DNA of 64,000 nucleotides from Micropterix aruncella (lineage: Eukaryota > Arthropoda > Insecta > Lepidoptera > Micropterigidae). Under the pieces are notes generated by a model. It made no database searches, was not told where the DNA came from, and was given only the letters and a program-made list of their open reading frames with translations. Both the position numbers and the translations under genes were made by a program. The stretch lies in assembly GCA_944548615.1 (NCBI GenBank), contig OX155961.1, positions 34,748,108-34,812,107 on the forward strand, written 5' to 3'. Position 1 is the first letter of the stretch, and each line of letters opens with the position of its first letter. Of this stretch, positions 23,001 through 38,000 are shown piece by piece.

Positions 23001-26000
23001 TTAAATATACATTTCTCATGTATATAAATATAAATATCAATATCAGATGTAAATAAAAACTCCAATAAACTCCTTTTTTTTAACCCCTCGCGTACCAGAC
23101 GGCCCGAAACGTCCAGAATTGATATTTACCGTCGAACCCCAGACGGCCCGAAATGGCCAGGCGAGGCCGACCGCTAATTATGTTAGTACAACTTTGACTA
23201 ATAATTATGAATAATCTTTATTGCTTTACATAACGACGTTACAAATATCTAATAGCAAATTTCAATAGGAACATAAAACAGGTCTTTTTTAGACGATCGG
23301 TGTGACAGTTTCGGAGTAATCGTTTTTTTTTCTGAAACGCCATCTTTTTTTTGATACTCGCGAATTTCTTACGGGCCGTAAGGCACACATTAAAATTCAA
23401 ACCGCGGGCCGCGAGGGGTTAATAGTATGTTATTTGTATATGGCTACAACATACCTATTATAACATTATAATTTCATGTTTTATTATTCGATTCGAATCG
23501 AACATACTGTTGCCATCTATCGAGCGACCCTCGAAATACGTCGCAAAACAGCCACCTGTCCCACATCACATCTGACATTTCTGTTTGTACGTCATTTCTA
23601 CATTCGTCCTTCTAGACTCCGGTGTCAGCGGTTTAAAAACACAGCTCTCTATCTCTTTCCCGCGAGCGTGCGAAAGAGACACGCAAAGTCCTCGCTGCGT
23701 AATTTTTGATCCAAGGTCAATTGTCAAACTTCACTGACAATAAGCGTAACGCATTTTGTTAATGCTAGATTTTACTACCCATCAAATTGTTGTACCGGGG
23801 TCTTTAAATGATTTTTAAGGAGTGAACTCCAAAAATATCTATCCTGCACAACGAAAGAACTGCCGTTTGAAGAATGACAGCCACGGAGAGAGGGATATAG
23901 TATACTATATTTCATATATTTCAGTACAGTTCACTCTATTTCAAGAAACCTTTACAGATTGTATAAGAAGGAAAAGATTCGGCTATTCGACATTTCGTTT
24001 GCTTACGTTAGCTATGCAATGTTGTGTACATACATTAGTAATGAATTTAAATATTAAATTACAGTAAATCATGGTAATGCTATCAACAAGTATCAATATA
24101 AGATTTTTTTTAAATACTTGCGGTAATTGAATCATGATGAATCCTAAAAGTGTCAACAAATAAAAACCTATAACATTCATCAATGCTTGATAGAATAAAA
24201 AATAAAACTTTAAGGATAATAGCCAATCATTAGTTTAATTTAGTTTATTGTATATATTTTTAAAAAATTTGGGTGTAGAATTTGTAACATATTTTTTTTG
24301 TAACTATCAAAATTAAATTAACACCAATTTGTGAAATTTACATAGGTATATAAAACAAAGTCGGGTTTGTTCGAACACTTATAACTTGAGAACGGCTGGA
24401 CCGATTTTCTTGGTTTTTGAATTGTTGTATTTGTCTCCGTCCTGAATAGCAGAATAACTAGTAAAAACAAAAATTGGATAATTGACGAAAAATTGAAATA
24501 AACGAAAAAACATTTTCCCATACAAAATGTAAATCCGTGTTTTACTCATAGTCAGTTGTACGTGGCATGTTCAAGTGTCGGCAAATCATCCGCTTTATTT
24601 GTTCTTGCGCCTGATAAAAAAAACAAAAAATTACGTATATCACAAGGTGCTTCAATGAAGACAATTGAACTGAGTGTATGCCATGCTGCACAATATGTAA
24701 ATAGTTTAATTCAATCATATCTTGCTGACACGCGATTGATGTACTATTTTTTTAACTTTTATGTTTCTTTTTGTGTTATTATCTTAACAAAGTAGTGAAC
24801 TTAATATTTATTTTGTATTCATTGTATTACTTTCATAAAATCATCAATTAAGTTCAGCTAATCTGTAACACGACATTCATTGACTGTTAGGCGGTACGAA
24901 GTTCGCCGGATCAGCTAGTTAAAAATAAAAAGAAGTCACAGAAAATTCAATCAAATAAGGTAAACTTAAAGTTGAAAAGTATAGTTGAATAGTTTGTATG
25001 AAAAGTGTAAAACGGAACTAAGGTATTTAAATTAATTTTTCAATTTAATTACCTCTTCCGACTCTGCCATTCTTCAGCATATCAAAATTTTCTTTAGAAA
25101 CTGTGACTTTTCCTTTACTGATTTTTAAAAATAATTTCAGAACAATCAAGACGCGACGATCTAGAAGCGCTAGGTCACATGTTTATGTATTTTCTGCGGG
25201 GTTCATTACCCTGGCAAGGACTTAAGGCTGACACATTAAAGGAAAGGTATCAAAAAATTGGAGACACCAAGCGGGCGACGCCCATTGAGGTTAGTATTGC
25301 ATATCTCTTATAATATTATTTTATTTGTTCAATTTTATTAGGCTTTAAGATAGTGATTCCCAAACTTTATCAGTCCGCAGCGCACTTCAGGTTTAGTATT
25401 TTATGCCGGCGCCCTTGTCAACATATATGTACAATGATATATAAAAGGCACAGAAATGAAAACAACTCGATAAACCTCATAAAGTGAAGCTTACATTTAT
25501 TAACCCTGAATCACAAGAACCATCAAACTAAAGTAAAAAAATATGAAATAAATGGTGAAAACCTTCAAAGATAAGTAAGTTAATGTGACGACTGAGCTTG
25601 CTGATCGCTACACATATTTTTGAAAATTTTGTCATTTTTCGTTCCTCATCGATTTTTGAGTGATATTTGCTTTTTATTACAGCTGCAGCTAAAAAAATCT
25701 GGCTTTGCATAAATAGGTTGTCCTTACAGCTGTTGAACTCAGAGTTGGATATTCATTTTTGATTGATATCTAAACTCCACTAAATCAGAAGGAACCAATT
25801 TTGTTTTCAGGCTGTTATCGAACTCTGTTCTAATCAGACTCCTTTCTTCCTGCAATGTAAATTCTAGTGGAGCTTGAGCATGGAAAGCATCTTACATCCA
25901 CGTAAATTTCTCGTCATTTTTTTCAAAGTATTTTGCAAAGTAGTCAGTGAGTTTGAGAGGTGTTTCCAAAAGTCAGTCAGTAAGCTTCGAGAGCTGAACA

Positions 26001-29000
26001 GGTTCGCATCGGTAGGAGTGCCTCGCGGCGCCCCCGCTTACTCTCTAGGGCGCAGCGGTGCACACTTTGGGGACCGCCGCTTTAAGGTGTTCATAGCGGT
26101 GATCGTTCATGGAATTCTATGGATTTAGTTTTCTAGTTGTTAATATCAATATCCAGTCGTTTAATGATATTCAGATCTTTAATTCAGATAATGTACGCTG
26201 CGTCGAGTACGCGCTCGACGAACAACTTGTATCCGTACACCTCATCGAGTATGCACTCGATGCATCGTCGAGCGACCCGCCGGGTTCGCTTCCCGGTGCC
26301 TCGCTATAAAACCTCGGATTGTTAACCCCCGGATAGCCACTTACGCCGATCGGTTCTTTTTGTAATATCCATATTATATCTGTATTTATTTAATTATCGG
26401 CTTCATTTCTCTCTCCGCTGCGGTAAAAGCTCGACAATTGAAGCCTGCCACCGAATAAGCCACCGTTACGTATTAGTATGCTCGCACGCACCTTCTACGA
26501 GCAAATTTTCGAAGGATTCGAAAATTTTGCGTGAAACGACCGGCTTCCGAAAGGTCAAGAGCCCGTCGGCACGGTTAGACGGAATACTGCATCGTCCCTA
26601 CGTATCTGCGATTACCGCAAGGGGGAAAGAACGATCTAATATGGAAAGTTCTCGGGCCGGCGGGTTCGGCGAGCTCAGTAGCCGACGGCTCTCGAGTGCA
26701 CTTTTGTCGTTGTCATTGTCGAAAATGACCATCTCCACCTCTATGGGCAGGTGCTGTGCGAGGGCCACCCCGAGGAGATGGCGACGTACCTGCGCTACGT
26801 GCGGCGCCTGGACTTCTTCGAGACGCCGGACTACGAGCAACTGCGCCGCATCTTCCAGGAGCTGTTCGAGCGCCGCGGCTACCGGGACGACGGCGACTTC
26901 GACTGGACCGGCAAGACCATGGTCCGTAAAATATCCACTGCTAGGTGACGACGGCCGTCGCTAACAATTTTCAGCATTGCACTAATATTTTAACGCTCTC
27001 ATTTTAATTCCAATGCTCCGTATTTGCGTATGTACATACTTGACGTTCGATGGGAAAAGATTATTTTTAATATAAACGAGCCGTTCGACTCGCGCTTCTG
27101 CCGCTGCAATTAACCCCTCAAATGAATGGCGATTAGCTCGGGTTGCCTACGGCAAAATGTATATAAATTTATATTTACATTTACATTTACATAGAGCGGG
27201 GTTTACTATAGAGCTATAGCATTACTATAGAGCGGATTACTATAAAGCGGCGCACATTTACATTTATATTTACATTTATATAAATTTATATACAATTTGT
27301 ATACATTTTGCTAAGGCATCCCTTACGGGACGCCTCACATTTGAGGGGTTAACCCAAATTATGAAATCGAGGACTATTGTGGTCGTTCGTTATAATTAAG
27401 ATAAAACCGAGTTTTCTGCGTGAAATTTATAGCACCCGACGTTTCGGCGATGTTATAACCGCCGTCGTCCAGAGTAGACGGCGTCGTCTGTCTACCCTAA
27501 ACGAGGCGGTCGCGACATCGCTGAAACTTCAAGTGCTACAAACTTCCCGCGGTAAATTACTTTATATCTTATTTACAATAATTCCAAATTAGTTTTAATC
27601 GTACTCTCGAGAGTAGACCCAGCGCCCGTTTGTTCCTCTATCTGATCATTCTCAGGTCGGATATTTTCATATGGCAGTATTTCACAACGCAGACTACAAT
27701 CTGAAAATTACATTTCGAAATTTACGAGTCGATAAATTACAGCACAAATAGCAGTCAATGATTAGTCCTAAATATTTGAAGGAGTTAACGCTCTTATACT
27801 CTAATGCTAATGCTAGTGCTTTCATACATGTACATTGCCATAAATAAAATAAATACGAATAATGTATTATTGCATGTATGGATTATTACAACTTTGATCT
27901 CGATGCAGAATTATTAATGTTAATAAAAATCTTATACTTCAATTTCTGAACGCTGAGAGAACGATTCCTAAGGGAATCAACGCTCACTGCTGCTGCCCGC
28001 CAAGATTAGGCAGCAACTTTTGTGTCTCGAACGCTATGTGTAACTTTTGTAGGCCTGTTGACAATGCAATTGACATATTTGTTGTCTATTTAGCAAATAT
28101 GACTAAAATCAATCGAGGGCCTCAGATTTAACTGTGATATCCTCAAACCATCTTGCTAATATGCCATGGAATACAATGTTAAATGGCTTCGAAAGGTCTG
28201 AAAACACACAGATGTATTTGCACCATCAAGTCACGAAGTCTACCTTATTTGCAATGGCTGTATAAGCAATAAGGAATTGTAGAATCGCAGTTGAAAATAA
28301 CTATTACCGTGAATTGCAAAATAATCGATAAAAGGTTTATTTTTTTACAATATGAGATGTATGCATGCAAAAGGTATATTTTCTTTAAAAAAAAAATATA
28401 TAAGGCGCTTTTACCACCCATTAAGAAGTCAACCTTTTCGGTTAGTTTTTTATAAAATTGCTACACTTTCTTTTGCATAATATTCCCATGAAGCAATGTA
28501 AGTTTTGTCTATTATTATAAAAATCACATTTATACATAGATATATCTGGCCAGAAGCCTTCCTTGTCAACCAGGAGTGACCTGACTATCTCTATTATATC
28601 TGCTTCTCATTTGAGATCCGTGACATTGTGTTTGTTGCTTTAACTGTGAATTCTTAATGTCAAGAAGCTTACTATTGTCACAGTATACCGAGTTAGAACA
28701 ATAAGCGCACTCTTGAGTGACTAGGCGTTGCGGGTATAGGGTGCGAGGGAAGTGAGCAGAGGGATACTTTACGCCAAACGCCTGTGGTTGGCGTTAATCG
28801 GACGGGTTGTCAAATTTCTAAAACGTTTAAATATCTGCATTGGCGGAGTAGCGGCTGTCATTTCAATGTTGTTCTAAAGTTTGTTTGTTTGTTTCTACCC
28901 TTTATTGTGAAATTTCACAATGGGCGGGTTTCTTGTCATATGACAATTTCTTACAACCAACCCTACTATGAAGTGTTTATATGTATGTATGCGTGTAACA

Positions 29001-32000
29001 CGTGTGTAAGTGTGCGTCTTGTTATTGCATTCGATTGACAGAATTAAAAATGCAATTCCGTTAATTAGATCCCAACGAAAAATGGTGACAAAGCCGGGAA
29101 TCGAACCCGGGACCTTACAATGTAAGATTAGGCGACCTAACCACTATGCCACGGGGCCGGGTCTCGGACGGCTGTCATTTCAATCTTGTTCTAAAGGCGG
29201 ATGTTTTTTCGAAACAATACACAAAAACATCGAAACAAAGGGGCGTGGCCATACACATTTGTGTATGCAAACATAATGTTTTTGTTTCCCGTGGCACTTG
29301 GAAAATATTCCCCGCGCGGGTGGAGGGGAAGGTTCGTTACATTTTAAACCACTGCGCGCATGCGCAGAACTGTCACTCAACATGGTTTTTGAAGGTTATA
29401 TTGTCTTGTGATCAGTCTGTGATAAGAAATTAACCAATGCCAATGCATTTATTCGAGTGGTTTTTTCTCCCCGATAATACGTCTATAATTGCTAAAACTG
29501 AAAGTACGCCTTCCTCGTCGAAACTAATTTTGATATCTACACAAAATGTTTGTTTAAACATGAAACATTTATATACGCAGGAGACAGCTTGTGTATGGAA
29601 ACAATTGTTTTTGTGTATTGTTTCGAAAAAACGCAGGAATTCCGGCTTAAGAGAAGCTACTGTCTATACCAGTGAACGTTTGTGTTTATAAAAATAATCT
29701 TTTCTCAATGGACAGAGTGATAGGTGGAGGGATGATATTATGGAATATTGGATACTATTCTGAGGGTACCTAGACTTTGAATCTATTTAGATTATATATC
29801 TACTCTTTTGTTATACTATCCGTTGCAGATGTATTAAGTCAGTTAATCTGTATTGTGTATCATAATAATAATACACATTCTCTTGCATACTGTTTCGTTA
29901 TGCTTTATTTATTACAACAAACATACACAGCACAGATACTCAAAGACAAGAATTCTACTGCAAAATATCATTGCACATTAGTTGTGTCGATTTACAAAAA
30001 ACTGCCGTATCAAAGACAATCTCTTCTACTCTTATCATCCAAACATCTTCATTACTATGATTTATTTGTCGTCGGTACTGTGCTATTGCATCTTCTGTCA
30101 ACCCGACTACTGCACGTCCTCAGCTATATTGTTTTTGCTTTTGTTAACGTTTCAGCTTGGACACTCATTCAACCTATTTTGTTTGCACTTGTATGTGTTT
30201 TAAATATGTACTTATTTTCAATGTGATATATATTTAAAAATACCATTTGTGTTTAAAATTATAATTTTTTAAGACTGTGATATATGGAATTAGGAAACGC
30301 ATGCAAACCGCTTATTCAAATAGAAGCAACACCTAGCTCCCGTCATCTTCTTTTCCCGCTCGCTTGTCTCTGATCCACAGCGCTCCATTTATTTTAAACG
30401 CCTGTTACGCTCCATTTATTTTAAACGCCTGTTATACCTTAAATAAAATACAACCGACATTTTCTATTATGCTAAAAATAGGCTTTCTGTTGGTATAAAA
30501 TAAAAAATAAAATAAATGATTCCTCTAGGATTAAAAATGGATAAAATTAAATCAAAAATAGGATGAAATATAGAAAAATCATTTTAGAAATGCCGCTTTG
30601 GTACGATTTTTTCTTTTCATTTTATTCTTTCTTATTTAATTACTAACTCATATTTTTTTATTTATTTATTATTCATTTAATTTTATTTCTATATTAATTT
30701 CAAAAAATCTTATAAAGCAATAGAAAAATTATTTGGTATTTAACTTTTTTCATTATAAGGTCAGAAACATGAGTTAACCAAAAGTGTGGATTGCTTTTAA
30801 TAAAGTTAATATGTCAGATGATTGCATAATTTTGTGCTTGATTTAAGGGTAAATTCCAAAATGTACAATTTTGAAGACAGGAGTTATTAATCAAGTATAT
30901 AGTCTCCATTCTTCTCAATATTGTTTTCTAACGATCAACAAGCTTGTCGATGCCATTTTGTAAAAAACTGTTGGTTTTCCTTGGAAGAAGCTTATAGGGT
31001 GATTTTCTATAACTTTCACGGATTTAACATTTTCGCCATCCAAACTATTCTGCAAAGACCGGAAAAGATGAAAATCTGAAGGCAAAATATCGGGAGAATA
31101 TGGCCAGTGCTGGAGAATTTCCCATTGGAAGTTTTGATGGATTTGCATTGTCTATTTAGCGATGTGCGGTCTAGCATTGTTGTGATGGAATATGATGCCT
31201 TCTCGGTGGTCGGCCGGAACTGTTTGCTTTTTTCTGAATCTCCGCATCGAGTGTAGTCAAGTGCTCACATTATTTGTCCGCTCTAATAAATTCACCGCGT
31301 TGGAGTAGCTTAAAGTGAATAATTCTTCTGCAATCCCACCAACCACGGAGCAACACTTTCAAAGGACGCAGTCCAGCTTTGGCGACGGATTCTGCTCCCT
31401 CAGAAGCTTTTTTCCAACGTCTCTTACGCCACTTTTTATAGTACAGGATCCACTTCTCATCGCTTGTTACGATTCAATCCAAAAACGATTCGGTTTCATT
31501 TCATGCGAGCAATCCAAGTTTTTTAAAATGGCGAAAAGCAATTGAATTTAAAATATTAAATCTCAGCACTCTCGTCAGTTGTAATCCTTCGATTTTCTAC
31601 CACTATCTAACACAAAACGTCGTTATCAATAGCAGAAGGTCATCCAGAGCGAGGCTGATCTATCAAGTTAACATTACCATTTCGGAATCTGCAAAACCGC
31701 TTTTTTAATTGCCCAGAGGAGGACCAGCAGGAGCATGGTCAGAATAAACGCTCTGAATATTTTTTGCGCAATCATAACACTCGTGCCCTTCACAAAATCG
31801 TATAGCGTTGCATGCCACAAATGAATTTTGTCAACTAACATTTAATAAATACCTCCAGACGCACACATATCAATTTATTTGACCTGATGATGTGATGATG
31901 ACACAAACACTGTCCTCTTTTCAACGCATGCAACATTACGAATCATAAACACCATCGAGTAAGTATCTGCCATAGAGTAATTTGGCGACGTCTATTAAAA

Positions 32001-35000
32001 TCGGATCCAAACTTATGCAATCATCTGATATTTCAAAATTTAAAGTAGTGAAGTAATATTTTATTATCACATATTTATTTGTATCAAATTTGTTTACCAA
32101 TTGCAGTAAAAACATAGGCAATGAACATATTTTAACCAAATGTAATTCTATATCACAGTGAGAATAAAATCCATCGGTCTGTATGAAATACATTCACCCA
32201 TTCAATTCAATTCTGTATGGAATGCAGGGTTTAAAACAGCAAGCATTAAGGGAGAGAATGAGATAGGGAATGATTATATTGAGAAGGTATACGGTAGGAA
32301 CAGAGACAGTTCTAGCTTATTTCTTAACTTGGAGCTCTGGATACTACAGTGTCCGCGGGCAAACAGCAGCCTTTTTTTTTGCACTATAGCGACCAGGTTC
32401 AAGCCAGTTAACAGTAGTTATGACGACTTCTAACTACGGAACTAAACAGTAAACAGTTCAGGAGATATTTTTGTTGCTTCTATTCTTGTAATCGCTGCTA
32501 CTTCATAATTCTATATTTCTGCTAGTGCTATATTGAATTGTTGAAAAATAAGCACTTCTGCAGGGTTTGTTCAAAATTTTACGGTTCATTATCCTTATTA
32601 CGATTTGTCATTTTATTTTCCTCGGATTATTATTTAATGCATTAATAAATGTTCAGCTTAAACACAAACCACCATTTTTATTTCGTGTCTTTTATTTTTG
32701 CATGCCGCGCTCTATTACGCATGAATTTCTGTTTCTCCACGATCCGACACAGCCGCCCAACATGCATATTATGAGACAACTGCGGAACGCTCCGCCTTCC
32801 AATATCGGTAAAACTAAATCGGACAAGGTTGGTGGTGGTTCTTCTGTTTTAAGTATCGCTAGTTTTGGAGCATCCTCTACAGTCTATGTGGAGCAAAGTC
32901 TGCACGAATTGAAAGGTTTTGTGATGTCTCCGTTTTTCGTTTCCAGTCCACGCCGGTGGGTTCAATTCAGACGGGACATGAGGTCATCGTATCTCCAGGC
33001 AGAGAAAATCGACATCAACCGTTTCATAAAGTAAGCAGATTATCTCAATTTTGATTTACGATTTGATTTATCTTTTATTTATTTTTGTCGTCTTGTCCAG
33101 GACGAAATGAGTGAATATTTGGAAGGGTTAATAGAAGATGACGAGACGGTTTTAATTGAGGTGCGATTTGCGATACTTGAATTCGTAGGCCAGTGATTTT
33201 TGTTTGAGAGGGTGTTCAACTTGGAATGCTGTGCTTTAAGGAATGACATTTCTTTTGTTTATTGATGATTTGATTATTAATTCTGTTGAAATGCATACTG
33301 TTGAGCAGCTGCTGAATTCATATGGGGCTCTCATTTATAGTTGGTGAATCCTCAATAAAATCCGAATGTCCCATAAAATCTGCTCATTTTCATAAAGTTC
33401 TATGAAATTCACTACTTTATTATTACTCCTATTCGATGTCATAATGAAAATAAATTCAAATCACATTGAATGTGATGTTCTTTACCTTTGCGCAGTCGGC
33501 ACGAAGTGAGCAAGAGAGCAGCATCTAGCATTCACACTGTCGGCCCTTTGACGACCGCATAAAAAACCGCCATTAGCGGGGGCACCGGACAATGGCAACG
33601 GCAAGATCAGTGTCAGCGTGAGGATCGTTACCCATTGGGGAATGCTCTGTTCACTGCCTACTTCCACGGAAGTGAACTGAATGTAAACCAACCATTAAGT
33701 CTCACGAAATGCATTTTTCAAACATGCGACACTTGGCTATCGCAGGGCAGCATTATTGAACACCCTCTTTTAGGACCGCATCAAATGAAACGCGTTTGGT
33801 TAGTTTTGCTCGCAGTGATGATGCGTATCTCGCTAGGAATTTGAAGAGAGAGTGACTTTGGATTCGAGATGTGAATGAGTAAGAGATGTGATGTGTTTCA
33901 GGGTATAAAAGGCGGCACGGGCGGAACTGGGGTCGGTTGGGGAGGTGAGACTGGCAAAGCCACTTTGGCCGGCCATCTCACTCCTGCCGATAGACATGGA
34001 TCCGTGCAGGTACAAAAGCTTTCTACTTGAATGCACCTTTCAATCCCTACCAAGTAATAGTAGATACTCTTGATTTAATATAGTCTAAGAGAAGAGGGCC
34101 AACAAGTCACATCATCTATATCACATCTATTTGAATGCTCGTTTCAATCCTTCTTAAGTAAAAGTAGCTACTTTTTATTTCCTATAGTCTAAGAAAAGAG
34201 GGACAAAAAGTCACATCATCTATGTCACATCTACTTGAATGCACTTTTTAATAAGTAATAGTACATACTCTTCATTTCTTATAGTTTAAGAGAAGAGGGC
34301 CAAAAAGTCACATCATCTATGCCACATCTACTGGAATGTACCTTTCAATCCCTCACAAGTAATAGTAAATACTCTTCATTTCCTGTAGTCTAAGAGAAGA
34401 GGGCCAAAAAGTCACATCATATATGTCATCTACTTGAATGGACCTTTCAATCCCTCGCAAGTAATAGTAGATACTCTTCATTTCATATAGTCTAAGAGAA
34501 GAGGTCCAAAAAGACACGTCATCTAGGTCACATCTACTTGAATGTATCTTTCATCCCTCCCATATAATAGTAGATACTCTTCATTTCCTATAGTCTAAGA
34601 GAAGAGGGCCAACAAGTCACATCTACTTGAATGCTCGTTTCAATCCCTCTCAAGTAATAGTAGATACTCTTCATCTCCTATAGTCTAAGAAAAGAGGGCC
34701 AAAAAGTCACATCATCTATGTCGCATTAGTAGATACTCTATTTCTTATATACTAATAGAAGAGGGCCAAGCAGTCATATCATATATGTCATATGTACTTG
34801 AATGCACCTTTCAATCCCTCTCAAGTAATAGTAGATACTCTTCATTTCTTGTAGTCTTAAGTGAAGAGGGCTAAAAGGTCACATCATCTATGTCACATCT
34901 ACACTTGAATGCACCTTCCAATCCTTCCCAAGTAATAGCAGGTACTCTTTATTTCTTATAGTATAAGTGAAGAAGGCCAAAAAGTCACATCATCTTTGTC

Positions 35001-38000
35001 ACCTCTACTTGAATGCACATTTCAATCCCTCCCTAGTAATAGTATATACTCTTTATTTCGAAAAGTCACATCATCTGTGAAAAACATTTCTACCGTATTT
35101 GAGAAAAAACTTTTCCGTTCGTACTATGTCCTCTTTAGGACAAAATGAATTTTATAAGTCAAACGGTAGCTTATTTTAATCCCGACACAGATAAAAATAG
35201 CACAATATTCAAAACCTATTTTATCTCATTCAGAAACACCTTGAAAATTGACATACACAATAATACGTACTTTGTCCGTGTAACAGCGCATCAAAATACA
35301 CTTTTTCCTCTTTTGTCTGTTGCACTCCAAAATAACCTCACTTTCAATTTTTCAGTTGCTATTTTGCTTCTTTGTGCAGAAACAGTGAAAATACATAGTT
35401 TTATGATATAATAAGTAAGTAGTAGTAGTAGTAGTAGATGGAGTGGGGGGCTTGTTTCCAGCCCTTGATGTCACCTAGATCTGTAAGGTCTTTTGTAACT
35501 ACCCACTGTGTGGTTAGGTCAATTGTCAGCTAGTAGCCCGGTACTTCTTACCAGACTAAGTAGGTCACTGACCTTCAAGTTGGGCAGATCGCTGGGTTCG
35601 AGAAAGGCTCGTCCCAGTAAACTGTGTCTTTTGGCGGCGAGCCCTGGACAGCGGCCAACAATGTGTATGCTATCTTCAGGTTCCTCGCCACATATTCGGC
35701 AATCCTTGCTCTCAGTCAAGCCAAGATTGAATAGATGAGCTCTAAGGGTCGTGTGTCCGGTGAGGAGACCGATAGTGGTTCTAAGGTTCTTCTTGCTCAT
35801 GTCAAGTAGGGCCTTGGTTTTCTTCTGTAGTGGTTGCTCCATCATGGCTTTTGCCTGGCGACATCCCTGACTGTTTCCAGGAAGCCCGATGTTCCTGCTC
35901 CAAGCAGTCCCTGATGATTTTCTTACCTGTTGCGAAGGGGACCCCTACAGCTGGCTCCACTGGGCAATCCAGTGTGCCCAGTTTTGCCAGTCTATCGGCC
36001 TCTTCGTTTCCGGGTATGCCTTGGTGACCCGGTATCCACATTAGGGTGATTTTGTTGGATTTTCCCAATTTGTTGAGCTCCTGCATGCAGTCCCAGACCA
36101 CAGAAGATTCTGTGGTGGCTTTAGCCAGAGCGTCCAGTGCTGCTCTGCTGTCAGAGCAGATGAGGATTTGTCTGTTTTTTACCTCAAGTCGACTTTGTAG
36201 TTTTATGCATTCCAATATGGCACCGTAGCGTATTGTCCAAGGGGGATGCTGATTCTGTGGTTGGTTTTGGGTCCGTACACGCCTGCCCCAAAACGTCCAT
36301 TTGTTCCTGAGCCGTCGGTGAACCAGGCGTCTGCGTTGTGGCTTTGAAGCCACTGCGGATTTTTCCATTCTTCCCTGGTGGGGATTAGGATTTTATAGGA
36401 TTTCTCTACCGAAATTTTTTTCCGTAGTCGATCCTGGGTCAGAGTGAATGGGCTTTTGTGGAGGAGGTTTAGCTCAGGATGATTGTGCCCTCCACGCTTC
36501 CACTCGCCCAAACACTTCAGTCTGTATGCTGTAAGTCTGGCGGAGTGGATGATGAGCTTGTCCAGAGGCGGGCAGCAGAGTGCCACCTCTAATCCCGCTG
36601 TTGGGGTGGTCTTCATGACGCCAGTTGCAGCCCTCAGGTAGTTACCTTGAAGGCTTTTAAGCACTTTTACTGTCTCAAGCTTTTTCACCCTGGACCACCA
36701 GACTATTGCAGCATAGGTTAGTCTAGGCAGCAGTACTGCCCTGTAGAGCCATAAGGCGACCCTGGGTTTGAACCCCCAGGTTTTTCCCATGACTTTTGCA
36801 CGTCCACAACGAGGCATAGAAGGTTGTTCTCTTGCGCTCGAGGTGGTGCTTCTAATTGAGCTTTGGGTCTAGATAGACTCCAAGGTATTTAACTACTGTA
36901 GCGTATTCTATCTCCTTATCCCAGAGCTTGAGACACTCAACGGGTTCGGGTATAATAATGATATAATAATATTTCTTTTCTTTTCATTGTATGATTTTTG
37001 TAATATTTTTGAAATTTAAATGAATGTTAAATTCTGTAGAAACTATATTGTATTGATTTTTTGACTTGCGGGCGGATCAAAAACGTATTTTGTCCAAGTG
37101 TTACATCGGACCGTACTTTCTCCAATGAATTTTTTTTTCTCGGTATAATTTAAAAGAAATACAATACAACAATATATAGACATTTGCGGCACCATTTCTC
37201 GGCTATTGGTTAAAAGTTATATTTTATAAATATAAGTATTTGAAGCACAAAACACTGTAGGATATTATAAATAGGATAGAAAACGAATTTACCGCGTGAA
37301 ATTTGTAGGACCCGACGTTTCGGTGACGTTGCAGCCTCCGTTGTCTAGGGTAGACTAGGGGAGTCTACCCTAGACAACGGCGGCTGCAACGTCACCGAAA
37401 CGTCGGGTCCTACAAATTTCACGCGGTAAATTCGTTTTCTATCCTATTTATAATGTCAAACAACCGCGATAGTCTTCGATTTTATACTGTAGGATATTAT
37501 CTAAGGTTGTCTGCAGTCTGGTTTTAAATGCAGCATAAAATGTCTTAAAAGCATTGCAATGTCGATATGCGTACCTCGAATACGACTAGCAAAAGTACAG
37601 AAAAGCTACTTGTACCTTAGCATTAAATTCTATAATCTACTCCCTACAAAATTTAAACAGGTGGAGGACATAAATTTAAAAAAAAACATCAAGGAGATGC
37701 TGATAGACCACCCTTTCTATAATCTGGCCGAATTTGAGGGCCATGATTTTTCAAATATTGTGCCCATTTAAATTACTTAAAAAAGTAGAGCCTTATTGTC
37801 TGATTATTTTATATGGTTTTATATCTGTACTTTTAGTTTAAAATGCATAACTTAGCTTTAATTTGATTATTTAACATTTTACTGACAATTTGAATATAAT
37901 AAATACAAACGGAGCTGCCATGGAATTCATCGACCGGAGTCGGGCCCATCATAATACTATTTTTTTTTTTTTTTTTACACTTCTGGGGGGTGAGCAGTGG

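Noticed and set aside
29085..29157. tRNA gene on the minus strand
   Set aside because: The tRNA-like sequence is the head of a SINE with target duplications and a non-tRNA body; it does not form a complete standard cloverleaf that I can support.
29777..30226. 149-codon hydrophobic open frame
   Set aside because: AT-rich, no motif, no splice or promoter context, and no similar protein that I recognise; expected at this length occasionally in such DNA.
32567..33034. 155-codon open frame overlapping a CK1-gamma exon
   Set aside because: Its end reads the true exon 32,947-33,030 in the wrong frame; the first part has no recognisable content.
33902..33930. TATAAAAGG at about 33,904 as a promoter or LTR start
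   Set aside because: It lies inside a CK1-gamma coding exon (GIKGGTGG...[11 protein letters not shown]) with good splice sites; the resemblance is chance.
34010..35085. CRISPR-like array
   Set aside because: The repeats are contiguous 100-bp units with no unique spacers in eukaryotic intron DNA; it is a minisatellite.
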